Source of the DNA: Hypholoma sublateritium FD-334 SS-4
Lineage: Eukaryota > Basidiomycota > Agaricomycetes > Agaricales > Strophariaceae
Length of the DNA: 64,000 bases
Assembly (NCBI GenBank): GCA_000827495.1
Contig: KN817675.1
Coordinates: 1 to 64,000 of the forward strand
Direction: 5' to 3'
Positions 56,301 to 64,000 of the stretch are shown here, in pieces (the first letter of the stretch is position 1; the number at the start of each line of letters is the position of its first letter). The notes under the pieces are model-generated. The model made no database searches. It saw only the letters and a program-made list of their open reading frames with translations, and had not been told where the DNA came from. The translations under genes and the position numbers were made by a program.

Positions 56301-56900
56301 CGAGGGTGAGTACCAGCCCATTGCGCACATTCGATATTGACATACTTTCTACTTGCCAGCGCATTTACGCCGATGACCGCCTCGTGCTCGAGCCCGCAGA
56401 ACGCGGCCCAAGCGATCTTCAACATAGCCGCCTTTTCTGGCGCCCATCGCGAACGATCACCGTGCGTATTCCAGCGCAGAACGCCCTCCACACACGCCGC
56501 GTACAACGCCGGGAACGTCTTCGCCTCCTCCAAGACGTGGTTCTCGTCCTCGGCGAACCAGTCGCCACGCGCATCTACGATGGCTGAAACAGAAACGCCC
56601 TGGGATCTCGGGGGCGGTCCCTGATACCGACGATGAGAGCGAGAAAGTTTTAATGGAGGAATTGGCACTCACCAGGCCTGATTGAGTGCGCACGGGCGCT
56701 CAGTTGGACGAAGCAACCAGAGAGAGCGGTGTCGTCCATATCGCGCACAGCATCAATCCCGGCACACTCGACATGCGCCGATATCCGAAACGCCTCCGGG
56801 CGAGCTCGTCGGGAGAAGCAAAGAGAATGAGGCGCGGCCTTGAACTGTCAGAGGACACGTTCAGTGCCTCCCGAGTCTAGGGAAACACATCGCGCACCTG
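53301..56900. repeat. Segmental duplication unit E (GC-rich)
   Basis: 53.3-53.64 kb has nothing recognisable. The conserved dispersed block copy 3 is at 53,640-53,945. GC-rich repeat runs 53.95-55.5 kb (GATCGTGCGCGTGCGGTACC at about 54,618; CCATAAAGTCTCACGAGTCC near 55,175, matching 51,165 in unit D). The coding-like fragment at 55,530-55,690 pairs with unit D. Confidence 0.5.
56330..56820 (-). CDS. Uncharacterised minus-strand gene fragment, unit E
   Basis: The minus-strand reading starts near MDDTALSGCFVQLSAR (about 56,740), followed by a GTGAGTGCC donor. A second exon is open: VSVSAIVDARGDWFAEDENH, then VLEEAKTFPALYAACVEGVL, RWAPEKAAMLKIAWAAFCGL, and EHEAVIGVNALASRKY (about 56,615-56,345). 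Composition looks coding. The short first part resembles exon 1 of the FunK1 copies at DNA level (GACGACAC...TCTGG(C/T)TGCTTC), which may be chance. No function is recognised. Confidence 0.35.
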
Positions 56901-58779
56901 GATATTCGGTGCCTCGTTCTTCTCCCACACATTGCGCGCGGCCATCACGGCCATGCCCATCATAGACTGCAAGCACTGCAGAAAAGAGCACGCGCAGAGC
57001 AACGCACGGTCGCTTGGGCATGCCCAGCAGACACCGAGGACACAGCGCTGTCCCCGTGGGTGGGACGACGCGGGAGTTCGGCGGCGTTGTGAGCCTGAGC
57101 ATCGCGAGCGACGGTGCGACGCGAGTACCCATTGAGGGCAGTTCATAACTTGGAAATCGAATGAGTGAGCACCGTCTTTATAGGTGAGGTTGGCGGATCG
57201 GCGCAGCCGTGGTTGCGACGCTATCCCACAGCCACTGGATGACTCCAGCCCATCCCGATTCCCCGTCCCTCGATGCGAGCGTGCAGAGAGCGGCGGGGCG
57301 CCGGGGCGCGATGGCAATCTACCGCTTAAAAGTTACGTTCAGATTTGATAAGGAGGAGCGCGGAGACAAAGAGTACGCGTTGAGCTTCGTTTGAGACGGT
57401 CGCACCCGTAATTTCAACACGGACACGTGTCATCAGTGTGCGTGCTAAATATAGGTCCGTGCGGTCTGCCCATCGCGCTCCCAGCGCGCTCTGTATCCAT
57501 GAAAGCGCTCATTCACGGTGGCGCCAGGAATTGTCCTTATGNGCCGACACTGAAGCTGAATGCATGTCTTACNCAATGACGACGCGACAGGCAAGGATCG
57601 ACACGGGATTCAAGTGCGCACCGGGCGCGCGTTGCAGCTCACGCACGCGGTCGCCCACTATGCTGAGCCTCCGTAATCGCGACAAGAATAAATGTCTGTT
57701 TCATAACTGTAGCAGCTTGAAGCGTCGCCTNTGTCAGGGGTGANTTGGAGGTAGATATGATGCTTTCGCGTCCAGTGCCGTGCGTTCATGCCAACGAGCG
57801 CGCGCCCGTGGACGCCGCGAGCGAGGATGCCCGTAGCAGAGCCATCAGCCTTGGTGCATTTATGCTTGANGCGTGGCGTCATGCGCGTCTTGGGCNCTCC
57901 GCTGTGGGTCAAATTCCGCGCTGCGCGGTGGACGGGACACAGAGTCCATGGAGGGTGGCTGGGATGATTCCAGGAGTCGTCCCGTGCACGTACGACCCNC
58001 NTGTACCGCCCCCGCTCGTCACTCCATATCCCCCCGCACGTTTTCCTCNTCAGCGCCGTCTCCCTAGCCCCAACCCGCGCGCCCCNCGCCCCTACGCCCC
58101 CTCGCTTCTACGCAGACGCCCGACTCCCGCGCCCCCCCGCTCGCCCCCTCGCAGCTCGCACGTCCTCCTTCTCGGCACCTCCACCTTGGACCCACTGTAC
58201 GCGCATCTCGCTCTCGACACGCGCCCCTCACAACCTAGCGACGATAGGCACGGACGCGGCCCGACGCATGCATATGTCCACCCCACAGCCCACCGCGCTG
58301 GAGGTCGTTTAGTCGTTATGACGNGTAATGGACGCGNAATAGACGAAGCGAGCGAGCGCTCCGGCCGCACGCGAGCACGACTCGGGGTGCGCAGGTGNGC
58401 TGACAGCCGCAGCATGCGTGGCATCAGCATGCGGCGCAAAGTAGACGCGTCATAACGTCGNGCGGGGTTCCATGNGCGCCGCAGGCGTTACTGGGCCAGT
58501 CCCGGTCCCNCTCGAGGGGCCGCCATACGCGCTGCAGGCGAGAGCGGCGGATGCGCGAAGGGGCGTCGCGTATGCGTACTGTTCGTGCGGTGCCCTGCCG
58601 AGAACCGCAGGCACTCGAGGTGCATGCGCAGTTTCGCCAGGTGGACACTGTTCGTTGTCACTTCTATCCTTTATACCATCGNATCACCTTTGCGCCCGTT
58701 GATTCACCTANGTTACTCATACAAGTTACGGGGATTTCGTATGCGGGGGACTGCTNTAGTTTTTTGGGAGCGTTNAATT
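56901..58779. repeat. Segmental duplication unit F (GC-rich, many Ns)
   Basis: The conserved dispersed block copy 4 is at 57,250-57,490. The GC-rich part (57.8-58.6 kb) has many isolated ambiguous bases, consistent with poor consensus across near-identical repeats. No gene is supported. Confidence 0.45.
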
Positions 58780-59238
58780 ATGTGGAGGCACACGCGTAGC
58801 AGAGAAGTGGAAGTCACAGAATTTGAATCTAGGTATGGNGGGTACTGCATTGAATTCTCTATCCTCGACGCGTTCATGATTTTTGTTACTTTAAACAAAT
58901 CGACTCGACTTGTATTTCGGAAGCCGGGCCGTTCACGGTTGACAGCGGCGTGCTGGGAAAACAGATCGAGTGTTTGCTCTGCACTTGCTTGTGCACCTCT
59001 CAGCATCATCCAAATCTCAGCACTTTCAGCTGGTGAGCACTCAGCCATCCAAAGCTCCCCTGTCGAACTCCTCCTGATTTAGCATCGTTATGTCTTGAAA
59101 GATTGTTGAAAGAACATCAAATTCAAATATCAATCGATTGCCGCCATGTCTGGAATACNTACGNAAATGAGGATTTCTCAGGGCGAAAGTGTGTTTGNAA
59201 AAGGTGCGAACATCCTTTGACAACTGAAGCATCATCTC
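58780..59238 (+). promoter_or_regulatory. Upstream region of HET2; empty site of the giant element
   Basis: Paralogue of 25,830-26,262 joined to 47,756-47,800. The sequence AAGTGTGTTTGNAAAAGGTG at about 59,188-59,207 is the uninterrupted target of the 21.5-kb element. The ATG of HET2 follows at 59,239. Confidence 0.75.
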
Positions 59239-62200
59239 ATGGCTTTCGTCTTCACAGACGATCCCGGCTTGGGTGAAACGCTTATCGCAGCGCTCACTAA
59301 CTTTATCGTCCCTTTAATACAAGGGGATACGGCGGCGCGAGGTGAGCACCGGCACCATCGCCAGTATGGCGTTCAAAGTGTACAAAAACCGAAACGCGAG
59401 ATTATTTTAGGTTTGCGATATTCTTTTAGCACTTTTTGATGTACTTGCTATTATTTTCTTAAATGTGAACTCAAGTGAAGAAAAAAAAGAATGTCGCAGA
59501 AATGCAAGATGCGCGCGCTACTATTTTCAACAGCGCGATCTTTTTTTTCTGCGCGATACTTTTTTTGTCCACTGCGATACTCTTTTTGACATGCGATCTT
59601 ATTTTTAATTAGAGTATTTTTTCACTCATGCTTCGTGCTTGGGTTGCTGGAACCCGTTAACAATGAGCTGAAGCACTGTGTTCATGCATGGTGAACGGCA
59701 GCCAAGCGGCGGGCTACCCGATCTAGCCGACGGCTTGCCGTGACGCTGCACTGGTCGGCAGTCGGATGCCGGCTCCGCGGACTGAGTTATAATTTTGCTT
59801 CCACGACCGCGGTGGGTGCATACACGCCGGGGATGCTGGCGTGGTAGGTGATGCTAAAATCCACGCTATATAATGTTCATCTATTTTTTTACGCAGACGC
59901 ACCGTCGACTTAACGAGTCGGATAATGACGCTCCGAGGGAGCGCGGACACTGTGCGTCGTGTGCATCCCCTTCGAGCGGCAGTGACAGCGCAGGTACGCT
60001 ACCCGCACCCGCGCTAATCCATGTATTCAGGTGTGTGTATACAATTACNGNACTGCCCTACACTGTCCTCGCTCATGCACGTCAACGTCCAATCCCACCA
60101 CANGCCGCGNTGGGTGTCGTCATGTCGACTTGGTACACGCCCGTGACGCCGACCGACTGGGGCAGTAACAATGTGTCCTTCTCACGCGTCTACTCCTTCG
60201 GCGTGGTTTGNTGCCNTTCTCGTGTGCACACGAGGAGTGAGCCGAGATTATCAGAGGACACGGCTATACACATGTGGACGGTGGCAGCAGCTGCGCACAG
60301 GCCGAGCGCGCGCTATGGCAGACGCACCGTTCACCTGAGCGACAGGCGCTCCGAGCAAGCATGAACAGTGGGTTGTCCGCATCCGCTTCGGATGGCTACA
60401 AGAGCGCAGCGGCTGTGTACGGCGTGTGGTTGCGAGTGCGCACAATGGACAGGTACACTCTTCCCTAATATGATTTACGTTGATGCGGTCAAGGCGCCAG
60501 ATGCCCAAAATTGCACTAATTTATTCTGAGGGAGACACCTTCTTGCCGCGAGCCTGCTGTCTGCGGAGACGTCGTCAAGTGATGCCATTCTCTGAATCCC
60601 ATAGGACACCGCAGTGCCAAAGTAGACATGAAGTGCTTGCACTTGCTCTCCATGCTGTCACACCACCCGCGCAGCAGCAAAAGCTAATCACCGGTAGGCC
60701 TAGTAGCTACAGATACCCATTCCTGCTTTCACCCATTAAAACAAGAACAATAATCATTATAATGTTCCTCAAAGCCATGCACCGTGCAGAAGCAGTATCC
60801 GACTCCACGCTCTTGCAGTGCAATTATTTGGCAATCTTACGAAGTATGCGACATCCAGTGATACACTGACAAGCATCCTGAATGTGAATAACAGTGACAA
60901 TAAAACAAATAAATGAAATTGAAATAAAATGACAGGCATCCTGCCGACCAGTGCAGCGTCACGGCAAGCCGTCGGCTAGATCGGGTAGCCCGCCGCTTGG
61001 CTGCCGTTCACCATGCATGAACACAGTGCTTCAGCTCATTGTTAACGGGTTCCAGCAACCCAAGCACGAAGCATGAGTGAAAAAATACTCTAATTAAAAA
61101 TAAGATCGCATGTCAAAAAGAGTATCGCAGTGGACAAAAAAAGTATCGCGCAGAAAAAAAAGATCGCGCTGTTGAAAATAGTAGCGCGCGCATCTTGCAT
61201 TTCTGCGACATTCTTTTTTTTCTTCACTTGAGTTCACATTTAAGAAAATAATAGCAAGTACATCAAAAAGTGCTAAAAGAATATCGCAAACCTAAAATAA
61301 TCTCGCGTTTCGGTTTTTGTACACTTTGAACGCCATACGCCAGTGGCAAACGCCCCCGATGCTTAATATTTCTGCGCAGACATTAGTACAGACGCCTTGT
61401 ATACACCTCGTCACCCGATTGCGGAAGATCAATCGCGTGCGGAGGATAATGTCGTTCGCCCGGGGGCAGGACTCACGNTCGAGGGACAAGATCTGCTGAG
61501 TGCGCTGAAACGGTTTGCTGTGTCTCTCGTGAATTCTCCGGACGGCAAGCAGACGGAGCGGGAGATGCCTGGAAATTTGGAACGGTCTGGAGGTATGTCT
61601 CTGCGATGTCGTTCTCGTGCAATTGAAAGTGACAGCTGGGATGTAGTAGAATCAGCCGGCGATGGATATGTTCAGCCACTTGACGGATGGAAGTCTACAA
61701 GTGGGTCACTCAAAATTTATACGCACCGCAAAATGCGTATACGGTATGATAGTGCTTATATTGTATCTCAGGAGGTAACCAGGCAACCGAGAAACGGGAT
61801 ACGGGTATATGGGAATCTAGTGCGTTTGGTCGCATTATTGTCGGTGAGTGTTGATGTGCATCACACAGTAAGGATGGTGGTGCTCATGTAACTGGCGCAG
61901 AAGCGGACACGAAAAGACAGCAATTAATCAATAAGCATATTGATGAAGCACGCAACAGGGTGTTCAATGATATGCCCATACGCCTGATTCAGTTTGACCA
62001 GAATGGAAAGGGAATTACCTTGATTGAAAGATCGGAAGTTGTGAAGTGCATATCTTCTGAGATCTCAAACTGTAATGTCGCCGACCTGAAAATACGGTCT
62101 CTGCACAAACAATGGCAATCTGAAAACTATGCCATCTTGTCCCATACTTGGCTCCAAAGTGGTGAGGTCACCTATTCCAACTGGAGAAATCACACAACAC

Positions 62201-63483
62201 CACTCGATACACAGTCCCCTGGGTATGACAAGCTTGCTAAATTCTGCCAATTATCTGCAAAGCGCGGTTTCCGACTGGGCTGGATGGATACTGTGTGTAT
62301 CAACAAGGAAAGCAGCGCTGAACTTGACGAGTCAATCCGCTCCATGTTCAAGTGGTATAAGAAAGCCAAAATTTGCATTGTGTATCTGGCGGAAACAACA
62401 TCATTGAACGACATAAACAAAGACAAGTGGTTCACACGAGGCTGGACACTTCAGGAACTTCTTGCCCCATATTTTATCAAGTTCTTTTCAAAAACCTGGA
62501 CTGAATTATCCGACAATCCTGATGAGACCGATAAATCATCAGATTCTCCTCTGCTTGATAGGATCTCTGGTGCAGCTGGACTATACAAGAACGAGTTCGG
62601 GGTACCTTCAAGGCATTTTCATAATGCTCCAATCTGGCGCAAAATGCAGTGGGCGGCAAATCGCAATGTCACACGTGGGGAGGATGCTGCATATTCACTT
62701 ATGGGCATATTTAACATCAGCATGCCAACAGGGTACGGCGAAGGAGCGGAACATGCATTCCTACGCCTTGTGAAAGAGATTCTGAACTCAAACTTGAAAT
62801 CCAATGCATCAATTTTGGAGATTGCAAACTGGAGCCCTGATAATTTTACCCCATGGCGTCCCCGTCTTCCTTCAAGTGCGTTGATCCCCAGCAGCTTACA
62901 TCAATACAANAATTTGCCATCNAATGGAGNCCTCANATTTTATCCTTCCTTGTCACCAATCACACTCTCNTATATGGGCCTCTGCATTCCAGTACTCCTA
63001 ATGCCTTCCTCTATTATTGACTACAACTTCTCCAACCCAAAGCCTTTGCAGACTCCTGATTTTNNCCCTGTTGGCAATTATTTTGCCACTCTTTGGCGTG
63101 ATACCTTGTCTTGGGGCGATATCACTGACAAGGCTGTGGATGGGCCATCGTGGAGAATGTACAAAGTACTTGATGGTGCTTTGTTTCCGACTGAGAACNA
63201 CCCCAACTCGAGCTTAGTCACTNCCTTCGCTGTGCTCAATATTGCGGACAGAGGCACCGAGGTTTTATTACCANAAAATCACTGTTGCTTGGCCATGGAA
63301 TTAAACCCCTCGAAACTTTTAGATGGTTGGAAGATACCGGAAGATATCACATTTACACCAATGAGGCGACAATTCACATTCAATATGAAATACCGCGACC
63401 CCAACAACATCTCGTATCAATGCAGAATTCCTAAAGATGAACTAAGCCGCCATGGAATGACATTTCGTACGATGTATTTGTGA
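59239..63483 (+). CDS. HET-domain protein, HET2, transposon in intron 1
   Basis: Exons 59239-59341, 61392-61700, 61772-61843 and 61901-63483 total 2,067 nt and 688 aa, with the same exon structure as HET1. The HET domain is intact (YAILSHTWLQSGEVTYSNW; WFTRGWTLQELLAPYFIKFF; GEDAAYSLMGIFNISMPTGY). Intron 1 is 2,050 nt because it contains the 1,973-bp element at 59,365-61,337. Its splice sites (GTGAGC...TACAG) are unchanged, so the gene may still be expressed if the long intron is spliced. Several ambiguous bases lie at 62,910-63,275. The region between the HET domain and the C-terminus is the main point of divergence from HET1. Confidence 0.8.
59365..61337. mobile_element. 1,973-bp long-TIR non-autonomous DNA transposon
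   Basis: The ends are TATGGCGTTCAAAGTGTACA at 59,365 and its reverse complement at 61,337. Inverted repeats of 397 bp (59,365-59,761 and 60,941-61,337) appear identical by eye. The flanking CGCCAG (59,359-59,364 and 61,338-61,343) is a 6-bp target duplication; HET1 has the single copy (CCATCGCCAGTGG). The 1.18-kb interior has no recognisable transposase, only short frames (59,873-60,364 and 60,480-60,869). It may be a Mutator-like or Dada-like derivative; the 6-bp duplication does not settle the superfamily. Confidence 0.85.
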
Positions 63484-64000
63484 TATATAATGCATGTACA
63501 TTGTATCCCGCGGCGTGCCACTTTGCGACTCTGAGCGCTGTAAGGAATACGTATTCCTTGCGAACGGAAGCAGCCGATCCCAGACGCACCTCGAACAGCA
63601 TGACGCGCGCCTGACGCACGTACTCAGACACCGACGCACCTATTTTTAGCACGCGCGCTAAACAGCACGTCCGACGACACGCACACACTCCCCTTCGCCC
63701 TCCCTCGCCGCGCGACACCTCAAGCACGACATTCAATTCATTCGCTGCGGATTCGCCCCCGAAATCCGACGCCTCGGCCTTGGACAACACACGAAGTTCC
63801 CCAACGAGGACCGGCGCACGCATTCGGCACGCCGATCGTGATCCGCCTCGCGTGCGCATGAGCCGCAACTACCTTCCGCCAGCCCAAGGACGTGTCGGCG
63901 ACACTTGCCATTCATTTGTACCTATCCCAAGCGTACCTTTACATGTGGAAGGCCTATTTTTCTTTCTATTTCCCGGGCATTCCACTCCACCTCCCTTTTC
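63484..64000. other. 3' flank of HET2; possible minus-strand ORF
   Basis: The first 50 bases are similar to the 3' flank of HET1 (TATATAATG...GTATC...GCGGCGTGCC). A minus-strand frame at 63868-63431 (145 codons) reads VLEVSRGEGGRRGVCACRRT and RQARVMLFEVRLGSAA, but it overlaps the HET2 end and has no recognised motif. It is left as doubtful. Confidence 0.3.

Noticed and set aside
63431..63868. 145-aa minus-strand frame at the window edge
   Set aside because: Overlaps the 3' end of HET2 antisense; Arg/Val-rich from composition; no motif.
1..64000. tRNA, rRNA, CRISPR arrays or bacterial operons
   Set aside because: No cloverleaf, rRNA-like or direct-repeat/spacer structure was seen; intron-rich genes show a fungal nuclear genome.

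Overview
This is a nuclear window from a filamentous basidiomycete, most likely an Agaricomycete. Genes carry many short introns (about 45-75 nt) with GTRNGY donors. The gene families seen are NACHT NTPases, C2/TPR/CHAT proteins, FunK1-type fungal kinases, HET-domain proteins and small secreted cysteine-rich proteins, which are typically expanded together in Agaricomycetes. All exon models were read by eye from splice signals and frame continuity.

Layout. 0-2 kb: retroelement debris (Copia-type gag fragment, short repeated modules). 2.1-3.9 kb: two small secreted protein genes. 5.25-7.2 kb: a NACHT NTPase gene with an in-frame stop. 7.8-9.65 kb: a nine-exon FAD monooxygenase, tail to tail with a seven-exon C2-TPR-CHAT protein of about 1,654 aa (9.74-15.03 kb, minus). 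15.4-25.7 kb: a segmentally duplicated block of GC-rich dispersed repeats alternating with FunK1-like kinase genes: copy A open, copy B stopped by TGA, copy C a relic.

26,263-47,755 is read as one 21.5-kb cargo-carrying DNA transposon. It has CACTG...CAGTG termini, terminal inverted repeats of about 490 bp (about 1.1 kb including a more diverged extension), and a 3-bp TTT target duplication. A second copy of the target locus near 59.2 kb lacks the element and serves as an empty site. Inside are a Tnp2/CACTA-like transposase (minus, 29.0-32.8 kb), a Pro-rich/coiled-coil protein, a WD40 protein with a C-terminal membrane helix, a 227-aa protein, a 967-aa protein, and at least 12 copies of a short palindrome confined to the element. 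Two mirror-image paralogous genes of about 72 aa lie just inside the two ends.

The element sits 45 bp upstream of the ATG of a 701-aa HET-domain gene (HET1, 47.8-50.1 kb). Its paralogue HET2 (59.2-63.5 kb) carries a different, young 1,973-bp transposon with apparently identical 397-bp inverted repeats in intron 1. Between HET1 and HET2 are more GC-rich segmental duplications (units at 50.3-53.2, 53.6-56.9 and 57.0-58.7 kb).

Taken together, the window is a fast-evolving accessory region where NLR-like, CHAT, kinase and HET genes (families linked to non-self recognition and regulated cell death in fungi) lie among recent transposons and duplications. Any functional cooperation between them is inference.
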